NCBI GenBank assembly: GCA_025358255.1
Contig: JANYKC010000096.1
Location: forward strand, 164,766 to 228,765
Origin: Spirochaetaceae bacterium
Lineage (GTDB): Bacteria > Spirochaetota > Spirochaetia > Treponematales > Rectinemataceae
DNA length: 64,000 nucleotides
Direction of reading: 5' to 3'
Shown: positions 44,252 through 56,425 of the stretch, piece after piece
How the letters are laid out: every line of letters begins with the position of its first letter
Numbering within the stretch: the first letter of the stretch is position 1
Position numbers and translations under genes: made by a program
The notes under the pieces: generated by a model
Told to the model about the DNA's origin: nothing
The model's database searches: none
Seen by the model: only the letters and a program-made list of their open reading frames with translations

Positions 44252-46011
44252 GCGACAAGATGGTCATCCTCACCATAGACGGCAAGGAAGTGAGCGTTCC
44301 CGAAGGCAGCGGGCTCCTCGACGCGGCCAAGGGCGCCGGCGCGGACATTCCGACGCTCTGCTACCTCGAAGGCCTTGTTCCAAGCGCCTCCTGCGGCCTC
44401 TGCGTCGTGGAGATCGAGGGCGGCAAGTCGCTCTCCCGGGCTTGCGTGACCAAGGCCATTCCAGGCATGAAGGTCAGGACGACCAGCCCGCGCGTCATGG
44501 CGGCGCGGCGCACGGCCCTGGAGCTCCTCCTGGCCAACCATCCATCGGACTGCCTTTCCTGCACCCGCAACGGCTCCTGCGAACTCCAGACCATGGCCGA
44601 GCGCATGGGCATCCGCGAGCGCCGCTTCCCCAGGACCAAGAAGCCCATGGGCATGGATGTCAGCACCGAAGGCATCGTGCGGGACAACGACAAGTGCATC
44701 CTCTGCGGACGCTGCGTCTCCGTCTGCGCCGAAGTCCAGGGGGTCTCCGCCATCCAGTTCGCCGGAAGGGGGATTCGCACCAGGGTCGCGGCCTTCATGG
44801 ACCGGGGCCTCGCCTCCTCCTCCTGCGTGCAGTGCGGCCAGTGCTCGGTCGTCTGCCCGACCGGCGCCATCACCGAAAAAGACGAGACGAGGGCGGTCTG
44901 GCGCGCCCTCCAGAGCCCTGCCAAGACCGTCTTGGTCCAGACCGCGCCTGCCATCCGTGCCTCCCTGGGCGAGGCCCTCGGCATGGCGCCAGGCAGCCTC
45001 GTCACCGGCAAGATGGTCGCGGCGCTGCGCAAGCTCGGCTTCAACCGGGTATTCGACACCCAGTTCACCGCCGACCTCACGATCATGGAAGAGGGCAGCG
45101 AGCTCATCTCCCGGCTCACGAAGGGCGGGACCCTGCCCATGATCACCAGCTGCTCGCCCGGCTGGGTCAATTTCATCGAGGGCTTCTACCCGACCCTCCT
45201 CCCCCACCTCTCGAGCTGCAAATCACCCCAGCAGATGTTCGGCGCCCTGGCCAAGAGCTTCTATGCCGAACGCGCGACCATAGACCCCGGCTCCTTGAGC
45301 GTGGTCTCGATCATGCCCTGCACGGCCAAGAAGCGCGAGACCCAGCGGCCCGAGATGAGGTCGGCCTGGGAGTGGTGGAAGGGCAAGGGGCACCAAGGAT
45401 CCAGTTATTACGATGTCGACTTCGCCCTCACTACGCGGGAGCTCGCCCGCATGATCCGCGAGGCGGGCATCGACCTGGCGAGCCTCCCCGAAGAGGAGTT
45501 CGACGACCCCCTGGGAAGGAGCACGGGCGCGGCGACCATCTTCGGCGCCACCGGCGGCGTCATGGAAGCCGCCCTCCGCACGGTCTATGAGATCGTGGAG
45601 GGCAAGACGCTGGCCGAACTCGAGTTCAAGCCCCTGCGTGGCCTGCACGGGATCAAGGAGGCCACCGTGGTCCTCGGAGGCAAGGAGATCCGCGTCGCCG
45701 CCGCGCACTCGCTCTCCAACGCGCGGGTGCTCCTCGACGAGATCGCCGCGGGATCCAGCCCCTACACCTTCATCGAGATCATGTCCTGCCCCGGCGGCTG
45801 CGTCGGCGGGGGCGGCCAACCCTACCTTCCCACGGATGCGAAGCGCAAGCTCCGCACCGGGGCCATCTACACCGAAGACCGGCGCATACCGATCCGGAAA
45901 TCCCATGAAAACCCGGCCATCACGGCCATCTACAAGGAATTCCTGGGCGAACCACTGGGACATCTCTCGCACGAGCTCCTCCACACCGAGTACAAGGAGC
46001 GGACTTTCTAG
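44248..46011 (+). CDS. hydA: [FeFe]-hydrogenase catalytic subunit A
   Basis: 587 residues. N-terminal [2Fe-2S] domain (CYLEGLVPSASCGLC), NuoG-type His-Cys cluster (HPSDCLSCTRNGSCE, 98-112), two [4Fe-4S] motifs (CILCGRCVSVC, CVQCGQCSVVC), then the H-cluster domain: L1 TSCSPGW (300-306), L2 MPCTAKKRE (356-364), L3 EIMSCPGGCVGGGGQP (510-525), and a small-subunit-like C-terminus. It makes or consumes H2 in the cytoplasm. L1 has Ser303 where TSCC is the textbook form; Ser variants are reported in this family. Overlaps hydB by 4 nt; the complex is HydABC. Maturases HydEFG are not in this window. Confidence 0.95.
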   Translation: MSDKMVILTIDGKEVSVPEGSGLLDAAKGAGADIPTLCYLEGLVPSASCGLCVVEIEGGKSLSRACVTKAIPGMKVRTTSPRVMAARRTALELLLANHPSDCLSCTRNGSCELQTMAERMGIRERRFPRTKKPMGMDVSTEGIVRDNDKCILCGRCVSVCAEVQGVSAIQFAGRGIRTRVAAFMDRGLASSSCVQCGQCSVVCPTGAITEKDETRAVWRALQSPAKTVLVQTAPAIRASLGEALGMAPGSLVTGKMVAALRKLGFNRVFDTQFTADLTIMEEGSELISRLTKGGTLPMITSCSPGWVNFIEGFYPTLLPHLSSCKSPQQMFGALAKSFYAERATIDPGSLSVVSIMPCTAKKRETQRPEMRSAWEWWKGKGHQGSSYYDVDFALTTRELARMIREAGIDLASLPEEEFDDPLGRSTGAATIFGATGGVMEAALRTVYEIVEGKTLAELEFKPLRGLHGIKEATVVLGGKEIRVAAAHSLSNARVLLDEIAAGSSPYTFIEIMSCPGGCVGGGGQPYLPTDAKRKLRTGAIYTEDRRIPIRKSHENPAITAIYKEFLGEPLGHLSHELLHTEYKERTF

Positions 46012-46019
46012 ACAGGCCC

Positions 46020-46057
46020 CTGCGTGGACCCTGCTTTTGCGGGAAGGGTTCACGCAG
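46020..46057 (+). terminator. Terminator-like hairpin after the hyd operon
   Basis: CTGCGTGGACCC (46020-46031) pairs with GGGTTCACGCAG (46046-46057), 12 bp with one mismatch, 9 nt after the hydA stop. No T tract follows. Confidence 0.5.
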
Positions 46058-46067
46058 AGGGCGCGGC

Positions 46068-46096
46068 TAGACAGGGAAGGGGCTTTCGTCTATACA
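46068..46096 (+). promoter_or_regulatory. Promoter and leaderless start of the HAD phosphatase
   Basis: TAGACA (46068-46073), 17-nt spacer, TATACA (46091-46096), then exactly 6 nt to the ATG at 46103. No Shine-Dalgarno. Confidence 0.5.
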
Positions 46097-46102
46097 AAGT
46101 CG

Positions 46103-46879
46103 ATGTCAATAAAAGCGATCGCCTTCGATATCGATGGGACACTCTATCCCGACGCGGCGCTCCGGGCGAGGGTCCTCCCCTTCGCCCTTCGCCACCTTCG
46201 GCTCCTTGCCGTCATGGCCAGCGTCCGTAGGGCGCTCCATGCCCGTTCGGCAGCGGCGGGAGGCAATGGCCCCATGGCCGCAGACGATGGAAAACCCGAT
46301 GACCTGGCTTCCTTCAGGGCGATGCAGGCAGGGCTTGCCGCGGCGCGGCTGGCCATTCCCGTGGACCGGACCGCGGCCCTCATCGAAGCCTGCGTCTATG
46401 GCGAGCTCGAGGATTCCTTCGGCCATGTCCCCCTTTACCCGGGCGTGCGCGACTGCCTGGAATCCCTTCGGGGCGCGGGCCTGCCCCTGGCCGTCCTTTC
46501 CGATTTTCCGGTCAGCAAGAAACTTGAGGCACTGGGCCTCTCCGCCTTTTTCCCCATCGGACGGACTTCGGAGGAATGCGGACGCCTCAAGCCGGCCGCC
46601 CGTCCCTTCCTCTCCCTTGCCAAGGAGCTCGGCCTCGAGCCGCAGGAAATCCTCTACGTCGGCAACAACAGGCACTTCGACATCATCGGCGCGAACGCCG
46701 CGGGCATGGAAACAGCCCTCAGGACCTCTCGCTTTCGCTCGGCGAGGCTCCAGGCATCGGAGCGAAAGCGGGACGGCAATCGTGGCCGAGCAGTCGACCT
46801 GAGCCTTCCGACCTTTTCCTTCCACCGCTATGAGGACCTCTGCAGCTGGATCCTCACTCAAACCATGTCCCGTCGATGA
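46103..46879 (+). CDS. HAD-superfamily hydrolase
   Basis: 258 residues. Motif I FDIDGTLYPD (nucleophile and acid Asp), motif II LSDFPVSKK, Lys in GRLKPAARPF, and motif IV VGNNRHFDIIGANAAGM. An all-helical cap (about residues 25-120) fits class C1. Probably a small-molecule phosphatase; substrate unknown. Motif IV reads GNNRHFD, with Asn in place of the first acidic residue. ATG 46103 has a well-placed -10 but no RBS. The last 26 nt overlap the convergent small lipoprotein gene. Confidence 0.8.
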   Translation: MSIKAIAFDIDGTLYPDAALRARVLPFALRHLRLLAVMASVRRALHARSAAAGGNGPMAADDGKPDDLASFRAMQAGLAAARLAIPVDRTAALIEACVYGELEDSFGHVPLYPGVRDCLESLRGAGLPLAVLSDFPVSKKLEALGLSAFFPIGRTSEECGRLKPAARPFLSLAKELGLEPQEILYVGNNRHFDIIGANAAGMETALRTSRFRSARLQASERKRDGNRGRAVDLSLPTFSFHRYEDLCSWILTQTMSRR

Positions 46880-47222
46880 CGGCGCTGCCGCCCACGTAGC
46901 GCTCCTCGGAGTCCGCGAAGCGCAGGCGGATTTCGACGACGGCGGAGGCGCCGGAGGGAATCCTTTCCTGGAAGAGCTCGGTCCTCCAGTACTCCCGCGC
47001 GGCGCTGGCCACCTTCACCGTCAAGCCGAAGCTCTCCACCGCAAGGCCTTCGGCGACACTTACCCGGACGGTGACAACTGCTGCCGCCTCGGCCTCGGTT
47101 GCCTCTCCCCAAGAGGCGATGATCGATGCCTTCGCCTCCGGCATGGCCAGGGGAGAGGAGCAGGCAACCGCGAAGACGGCGGAGGCCGCGAGACATGACC
47201 AGAAAAGCGCCCTTGTTCTCAT
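46854..47222 (-). CDS. Small lipoprotein of unknown function
   Basis: 122 residues. MRTRALFWSCLAASAVFAVA followed by the lipobox Cys (FAVACSS). The mature part (about 100 residues) looks like a single beta-sandwich: alternating strands AAVVTVRVSVAEG, FGLTVKVASA, SAVVEIRLRFA and a final GGSAVIDGTWFE. Overlaps the convergent HAD gene tail-to-tail by 26 nt. Confidence 0.65.
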   Translation of the reverse strand: MRTRALFWSCLAASAVFAVACSSPLAMPEAKASIIASWGEATEAEAAAVVTVRVSVAEGLAVESFGLTVKVASAAREYWRTELFQERIPSGASAVVEIRLRFADSEERYVGGSAVIDGTWFE

Positions 47223-47282
47223 GGCAGTCAGACGCGCCCCGCGATCAAGGGCGCTTGAGGTCCAGTCCCGCTATCGGGCCTC

Positions 47283-47432
47283 AGTCTCGCAGGCGGGCCT
47301 TGGTCTCGCGAACGAGCCTTAGCCTCGCGAACGAGCCTTAGTCTCGCGAACGAGCCTTAGTCTCGCGAACGAGCCTTGGTCTCGCGAACGAGCCTTAGCC
47401 TCGCGAACGAGCCTTAGTCTCGCGAACGAGCC

Positions 47433-47434
<2 letters not shown>
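47283..47434. repeat. 19-bp tandem array at the 3' end of dnaE
   Basis: Eight consecutive 19-bp units of consensus gtctcgcgaacgagcctta (first unit diverged; others differ mainly at the second and last positions), plus a partial ninth that runs into dnaE. Each unit holds CTCG-CGAA-CGAG, a small tetraloop-like hairpin. The dnaE stop codon (47433-47435) lies at the array edge. Confidence 0.95.
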
Positions 47435-50912
<3,478 letters not shown>

Positions 50913-50918
50913 GGGCGG

Positions 50919-50924
50919 AGTATA
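50919..50924 (-). promoter_or_regulatory. -10 box, leaderless start of dnaE
   Basis: TATACT on the minus strand with exactly 6 nt to the ATG at 50912; a weak -35 lies near 50942-50948. No Shine-Dalgarno. Confidence 0.45.
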
Positions 50925-51003
50925 GCGCGGTCCGGGCTTGGGGCGGAAGTGGCGAAAGGACAGCAAGGGGCAGCGCAGTCGAGATGGCTTTTCCGCTCGC
51001 CTG

Positions 51004-51102
51004 CTGACCCGGCAACATGACATCGGGTGCTCTCCCATGATCCTGGCCCGTCGCTACGGGTCATAATCATGGGCCCAAGCCACTGTTTGGCTGCCGGGTC
51101 AG
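51004..51102. repeat. 99-bp palindromic interspersed repeat, copy 2
   Basis: Same length and ends as the copy at 16697-16795 (eight differences). The right arm of the outer inverted repeat has diverged, but the inner hairpin is kept. It lies between the divergent dnaE and the transglutaminase-like gene. The rest of the gap, to 51387, shows no gene. Confidence 0.85.
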
Positions 51103-51387
51103 TAAGCCTGTTTTTGACCATTCAGGGCAGGATCCTCCGTGCTGCTCGGCTCAAGGAAAGGCTTTTTCGGGGGGTGGAGCCAGGGAAAATCGCGGAGACG
51201 AAGCGTGGGCTGTCCTGCGATTCCTGGTCGAGGTCGCGCGGCGCCGCGACGAGGCCGTCCCTGGACTGCCTGCGATGCCATCAGGACACTCGCAGAGAGA
51301 AGGGCTCGGCTGAAATGTGGTGCCATGATGCCTTGCAGGTTGACGGGGGGGGCATAGGGGGATAGCTTGTCGGGGCGGGGGGTGGGC

Positions 51388-53166
51388 ATGGGTGCTTCTT
51401 CGTGCGCGCGCGGCGCCGCGGCGGTGTGTATTGGGCTGGTGGCCCTCCTCCTGTCTTGCGTCAATCCCGAGGGACCCACGACGATCAGCGGGGACAATGC
51501 CGAGGAAACGGGCATTTTCTGGCAGGACGGCTTCGAGGCGGCCTTCCCGGCAAGCACCTGGACGAGGGTGGGGATCCAGGCGGCTATAGCGCAGGGATCC
51601 GCTTCCGTCCACGCAGGGGCCCAGGCGCTTGTCTTCGATGCGGTCGAAATAGGCACGGGCCAGAGCGCGACCTTGTCCATGGACCTCACGCTCGCGAAGG
51701 CCGCGAACCTCAGGTTCTGGCTTCGAACCGACATCGGCTCGGATATCGCGACGGATTTTTCCCTCGAGGTGGACGGCGTGGCCATCGGGACTTGGACAGG
51801 GCTCCAAGGCACGTGGACGGCGGTGGACCGCCTCATCCCCGCCGGCTCGCACAGCCTTGGCTGGAAGCTTTCACGCACCTCCAACCTCTACTATCCTTCG
51901 GCCACGAACTGTGTCTATCTCGACGATGTGTCGCTTTGCGAAGACACCGCGGCTTCCCTGTCCATCGATTCCGCCGCCCCCCAGGAAGTGGTCATGGGCG
52001 GGAGCCTTTCATACTCGGCGTCGGTCCTTCGCGCGGACGGAAGCGCGAAGACCGGCCAAGCCGCCACCTGGGAGCTCATCGGCGGTAGCGGCTCGGCGGC
52101 GATGGGTTCGGACGGGCTGCTGTCGGCGACCTCGGCGGGAAGCCTCGGCGTGAGGGCCGTCAGCGGCCAGCTAGCGAGCCCGACCGCGGAGGTCACCATC
52201 CTCCCGGCCGACCATCTGGACCTTCCGCTGGTCCATGCGGGCAGCATGTATGAGGGGCGGGCCAACGACGGCCTCCTCCAGCCCTGGATGGACCAGGCCT
52301 CGACGGTCTCGGTCTCGAGCCCCGTGGTGAGCGGTTTTTCCGCGGATGCCTTTTTCACGATGCGCGGCCATGTCACCGGATCGGGCTCGACGCAATATGC
52401 CTGCATCTACCTGAAAAAAACGGAAGGCCAGACGATCCAGTCGACCTATGTCTTCGTCTCGGGCGACTTCGCGCAAAGGATATGGCTCAGGTTCGGCAAG
52501 GGCGACTATACCGTCACCGTCTATCCGATCAACCTCCTGACCACCAACCAGGATTACCGGGGCGACATCACCAGCTGGGAGTCCTTGGGGGCGGCCTGGT
52601 CCTGCACGGTCACCAACACGAGGGACGAGGACGGCACAAGCCTCTACCCTTCCTACGCCCTGCAGGCCGACGACCTGGCCATCAGGAACCTCTGTGCCCG
52701 CCTCGTCTTCGGGAAGGCCGGCGAGGATGAAAAGCTCCTGGCCCTCCACGACTACGTGGTCTCCACCCTGAGCTATGACGACTCCTCGCTCGCGGACGGC
52801 TCGCGTGCGAAGCAGGACGCGTTGAGCGCCCTCTCGAACGGCACCGCCGTATGCGAGGGCTATACCTCGCTCTTCGGCGCCCTCGCGCGCGCGGCGGGCT
52901 TCCGCGTCAAGGCGGTCGCGGGCATCGCGGCCGGAGGCAGCCATGCCTGGAACCTTGTCGAAAAGGCCGGAGCCTGGTCGATGGTCGACTGCACCTGGGA
53001 CGATCCTGGGCCCAACGACGCCGATCCGACGAACCTCAGCCATGACTACTTCCTGGCGACTTCCCCGAACGGCGACCTCGGAGACCACCTTGTCGACGAC
53101 TACAGGCCCGGCCGGGGTCCCGGGATCGCCGGATTGCCCGCGCCTGCCCCCTTCCTCCTCGACTAA
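51388..53166 (+). CDS. Lipoprotein with Big-type and transglutaminase-like domains
   Basis: 592 residues from ATG 51388 (G-rich RBS); a TTG seven codons upstream is the alternative. Lipobox ALLLSC after a hydrophobic signal. Order: beta-sandwich (about 30-195, carbohydrate-binding-like), Big2-like domain (about 195-280, ending LASPTAEVTI), a further domain, then a transglutaminase-like cysteine domain (about 440-560) with a Cys-His-Asp triad in TAVCEGYTSLFG, GGSHAWNLV and MVDCTWDD. Such domains act as proteases or crosslinkers at the cell surface. Surface-anchored; partner unknown. Confidence 0.75.
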   Translation: MGASSCARGAAAVCIGLVALLLSCVNPEGPTTISGDNAEETGIFWQDGFEAAFPASTWTRVGIQAAIAQGSASVHAGAQALVFDAVEIGTGQSATLSMDLTLAKAANLRFWLRTDIGSDIATDFSLEVDGVAIGTWTGLQGTWTAVDRLIPAGSHSLGWKLSRTSNLYYPSATNCVYLDDVSLCEDTAASLSIDSAAPQEVVMGGSLSYSASVLRADGSAKTGQAATWELIGGSGSAAMGSDGLLSATSAGSLGVRAVSGQLASPTAEVTILPADHLDLPLVHAGSMYEGRANDGLLQPWMDQASTVSVSSPVVSGFSADAFFTMRGHVTGSGSTQYACIYLKKTEGQTIQSTYVFVSGDFAQRIWLRFGKGDYTVTVYPINLLTTNQDYRGDITSWESLGAAWSCTVTNTRDEDGTSLYPSYALQADDLAIRNLCARLVFGKAGEDEKLLALHDYVVSTLSYDDSSLADGSRAKQDALSALSNGTAVCEGYTSLFGALARAAGFRVKAVAGIAAGGSHAWNLVEKAGAWSMVDCTWDDPGPNDADPTNLSHDYFLATSPNGDLGDHLVDDYRPGRGPGIAGLPAPAPFLLD

Positions 53167-53195
53167 AGGCCCCACGCGGCCTGGGCGTCCTTGGT

Positions 53196-53561
53196 TCAGG
53201 AAGGGCGCCAGTCCACGTCCACCTTGTCCTTGGGATTGTAGGGTGATTTCACGAAGATGGCGGTCCAAGGGGTCTTCCCGGTGTTGCGTAGGTAGTGGTT
53301 TGTCCTCGGCGCCACCTGCACGAGGTCGCCGGGAGCCAGGATGGCCAGCTCCCCGTCGACGAAGATTTCGCACTCGCCCTCGACCGTATAGAAGATCTCC
53401 TCGACCTCCGCGTGGTGGTGGGTGGTGAAGTCCTCGCCTGGAAGGATCTTGACGATGCCGAAATCCACGTTCGGCCCGCGGGTCACGTACTTCGGTCCCG
53501 ACTTGTTGTCGTTCCGGAAGGGGATGCTCGCCTCTTTGACGATCTTTAGCTTGTCCGACAC
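53196..53561 (-). CDS. Small cupin-domain protein
   Basis: 121 residues, GTG start with AAGGAG 8 nt upstream. One cupin barrel: metal motif HHHAEVEEIFYTVEGE (HxH and Glu) and the second motif PGDLVQVAPRTNHYLRN (His). It lies 18 nt downstream of lsrK in the same direction, so it may replace or accompany LsrG in handling phosphorylated AI-2; this is a positional inference. Confidence 0.75.
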   Translation of the reverse strand: MSDKLKIVKEASIPFRNDNKSGPKYVTRGPNVDFGIVKILPGEDFTTHHHAEVEEIFYTVEGECEIFVDGELAILAPGDLVQVAPRTNHYLRNTGKTPWTAIFVKSPYNPKDKVDVDWRPS

Positions 53562-53579
53562 CTTTGCGCTCCTTGGCCT

Positions 53580-55130
53580 TTATTCGCCCGGGGCTCGCCA
53601 CATGGATTGCGTGGCACCGCTCCTGGCCAGTTCCAGCTGGGGCGCGTAGACGGCGCTCCAGCATTGCTTCATCTCTTCATATTTGGACGCAAGTTCCGGT
53701 CGGGGCTCGACCACCCGCTCGAAAGCGACCGTGCGGTCGATCGCGGCCTGGAAGGAAGGGTAGATGCCCAGGCCGACGCCGGCGCAGATGGCGGCGCCGA
53801 GGGCGGTGGCCTCCTTGACGACGGGGATCCGGATCGGGACGCCCAGGGCATCGGCGACGATCTGGGGCCAGAGCTGCCCTTTCGAGGCGCCGCCTGCAAG
53901 GATCGCGCCTTGGGGCCAGGCGCAGCCCATCGACACGATGCGCTCGATGTTCGCCCTGACCACGATGGCGGTGTTCTCCAGGAGCGCGCGGAAAAGCGTT
54001 ATGCGATCGCATTTCTCCGGGTCGACCGAGAGGTTGATGAAACCCGGCGCGGCGTGCATCCAATGGCTGTAGTCCATCGCGTCGGAGAAGATCGGGATGA
54101 CGCCGTTCGAGCCGACGGGCACCTTGGCGGCCATCTCCTCAAGGACCGCATACGGGTCACGGCCTCCGTCAAGGGCCGCTTTCTTGATATCGGGGAAGAC
54201 GGCGTCCCGCATCCATCGCACGGCCAGTCCTGCGAAGAAGACGATCGTCTCCGCCTGCCACTGGCCCGGGACAGCATGGAAATCAATGCGGATGCGGCCA
54301 GAGGGATCGCTCGGGGGGGAGGCGAAATTCACTTCCTGCTGCCAGAATGTGCCGCCGAAAATGGCCACGTCCCCGGCGCGCACGGCCCCTACGCCGATCG
54401 AGCCGAGCTGGGCGTCGCCGCCGCCCATGAAGATCGGCGTGCCGGGGGAAAGGCCGGTCCGCTCCGCCGCCGCCACGGAGACCTCGCCGACATGGTCGCC
54501 GGATTCGCGCACGGGCGCACAGGAGAAGGAAGGGGAAAGGCCGGCCGCGGCCATGAGATCCGGCGACCAGAGCCTGGTCTTGAGGTCGAAGAGCCCCATG
54601 GTCCCGCCGTTGGAGCGGTCCACCGCGATGGGAGCGCCAAGCCGCGTCGCGATCCAGTCCGAAAGCATCGCGACCGATTCGGCGCGCGCATAGAGTCCGG
54701 GATTGTTTTCCTTGAGCCAGAGAAGCCGGGGGGCGGCTCCGAGGGCGAAGGTCTGGCCGCTCGTCCCATAGAAGCGGCTTTCAAGGCCACGCCTGCGCAG
54801 GGCCCGCACCTGGCCGACAGCCCGCGCGTCCACGTTCGCGCAGGCCCAGAGCTCCTCGCCCTTGTCGCCATAGACGACGATCGCCTCGCGCATGCTCGTG
54901 GCGGCGATGGCGTCCACGCGGAGCCCACCGGCCTTGCCCACGGCCTCGCGGATGCACTCGACGATGAGGGACCAGTTGGCCTCGGTGTCGAATTCCATGG
55001 AACCGGGCACCCCGGGGATGCTTCTATGGCTCCATTCCCGGCCGGCGATCGCGAGCTGTTTTCCGCCTTCGTCAAATAGCACGGCACGGCAGGAACCGGT
55101 GCCCGCATCGAGTGCCAGCAAGACCGCCAT
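53580..55130 (-). CDS. lsrK: Autoinducer-2 kinase (FGGY family)
   Basis: 516 residues. Phosphorylates DPD/AI-2 in the cytoplasm. Strong match to E. coli LsrK as I recall it: LLALDAGTGSCRAVLFDEGG, VPGSMEFDTEANW, ATSMREAIVVYGD, WACANVDARA, GGTFWQQEVNFASP, PIFSDAMDYSHWMHAAPGFI, and VVKEATALGAAICAGVGLGI. Start MAVLLALDAG (55130). Downstream of the broken lsr transporter in the same direction. Confidence 0.9.
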   Translation of the reverse strand: MAVLLALDAGTGSCRAVLFDEGGKQLAIAGREWSHRSIPGVPGSMEFDTEANWSLIVECIREAVGKAGGLRVDAIAATSMREAIVVYGDKGEELWACANVDARAVGQVRALRRRGLESRFYGTSGQTFALGAAPRLLWLKENNPGLYARAESVAMLSDWIATRLGAPIAVDRSNGGTMGLFDLKTRLWSPDLMAAAGLSPSFSCAPVRESGDHVGEVSVAAAERTGLSPGTPIFMGGGDAQLGSIGVGAVRAGDVAIFGGTFWQQEVNFASPPSDPSGRIRIDFHAVPGQWQAETIVFFAGLAVRWMRDAVFPDIKKAALDGGRDPYAVLEEMAAKVPVGSNGVIPIFSDAMDYSHWMHAAPGFINLSVDPEKCDRITLFRALLENTAIVVRANIERIVSMGCAWPQGAILAGGASKGQLWPQIVADALGVPIRIPVVKEATALGAAICAGVGLGIYPSFQAAIDRTVAFERVVEPRPELASKYEEMKQCWSAVYAPQLELARSGATQSMWRAPGE

Positions 55131-55235
55131 GGCAAGACCCCTAGGGTAAGGGCGGCGGCCCGATGAGAGGCGCGCCGCCCGGATCGGGGGCTCCCGCGCT
55201 GCCGCGGCCAAGCCCCCTGTTCATTGTAGCAGAAA

Positions 55236-56246
55236 TCAGAACCTGTGGTTGTCGATATTCTCGGGCGCGAACACCGTGCGCTCCGGGAGGAGAATGACGC
55301 CGTTGTTCGGGGCCTCATAGCTGTATCCCTGGACAGAGTTGGGGCTGATAAGGACCTTGCCGACGCCGGGGACCTCGAACGTGTCGCTGCCCTTGAACTT
55401 CGCGCCGGAGGCGAGCTGGGCAGCGATATGCACGGAGAGCTTGCCCTGGACCACGACGTCCCAGAGCCCGAACTTCTTCACCGTCCCGCTCTTTACGTAC
55501 TGCTTCATGGCGTTGGGCGTGGAGAATCCGACGATGATGACCTTTCCGCCCTTCTTGAGGTTCTCCGCGGCCTGGGCAGCGGCGGGCAGCGCCGTGGAGT
55601 CCGGGCAGATGATCGCTTCAAGATCGGCATAGGTATTGTAGATCGAAGTTGCGGTCTGGAGGGACTTCTGGGGATTCTGGTAGCCATACTGGGTCGTGAC
55701 GATGGTCCAGTTCGGGTATTCCTTGGCGATCTTGGCCTTGGCGACCGTGCCCACTGGTTCTGGTCGGTGACCTCGGGGCTCGAGTAGAAGAAGGCGACTT
55801 TCTTGGCCGCGGTCTTCGCATCGGGCATCTGGGAGGCGCTCATCTCGACGAGCATCGCGCCGAGCTGCGCGGGGGTGCCCTGGTCGAGGTAATAGGAGCG
55901 GAACTGGGGAGCGACATCGGAGTCCCAGGTGAGGACCTGGACGCCGCGGTCCATGGCGCGCTTCAGGGCCTGGTTGAGGCCGTCGGGCGACAGGGAGGAC
56001 AGGACGATGGCATTGTAGCCCTGGTTCATGAAGTTGTTGATGTACTCGATCTGCTTGGAGACATTGGCTTCGCTCGGACCATCATACATGACGGTGATCC
56101 CGAGAAGCTTGCCCATCGCCATGGCTCCGCGTCCGCCGGACTCGAAAAAGCCGTTGCCGGTGAGCTTGGGGATGAAAGCGACATTGATGTACTTCTTGAT
56201 CGTCACGGGACCATCCGCGAAGGCGGTGGAGCCGACCGCGAACATG
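55236..56246 (-). pseudogene. lsrB: lsrB-like AI-2 binding protein, frameshifted and fused at its signal peptide
   Basis: Clear LsrB homologue: [72 protein letters not shown], then after a frame change [29 protein letters not shown] and [18 protein letters not shown]. The change occurs at 55749-55755 and is repaired on paper by one extra G after CAGTGGG. The signal peptide is truncated (only [11 protein letters not shown] remains) and joined in frame to a permease fragment. Either a decayed gene or a sequencing error plus deletion. Confidence 0.8.
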
Positions 56247-56425
56247 ATGCTCGCGGCGATGAAGGTGCCAAGGATGGAGCCCCCGCTGCCGTTCATGTTC
56301 GTCCCCCCGAAGACGACGGCGGTGAGCGCCGGCATGAGGGCGTCCTTGCCGAGGTCGGAGCGGGAGGAGGTGAAATAGGCCGTGAGTAAGAGGCCGGCGA
56401 TGGCGGCTCCAAGCCCGGCAATCGC
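56245..56425 (-). pseudogene. lsrD: lsrD-like permease fragment
   Basis: About 60 residues only: [20 protein letters not shown] then [20 protein letters not shown] and GSILGTF, which correspond to one internal stretch of LsrD-type permeases. Both ends are joined in frame to neighbours: lsrA upstream and the lsrB signal peptide downstream. No lsrC remains. Confidence 0.75.

Noticed and set aside
50913..51038. N-terminal extension of DnaE
   Set aside because: The extra frame reads through the 99-bp repeat; the PHP domain starts normally at 50912 and a -10 box lies between.
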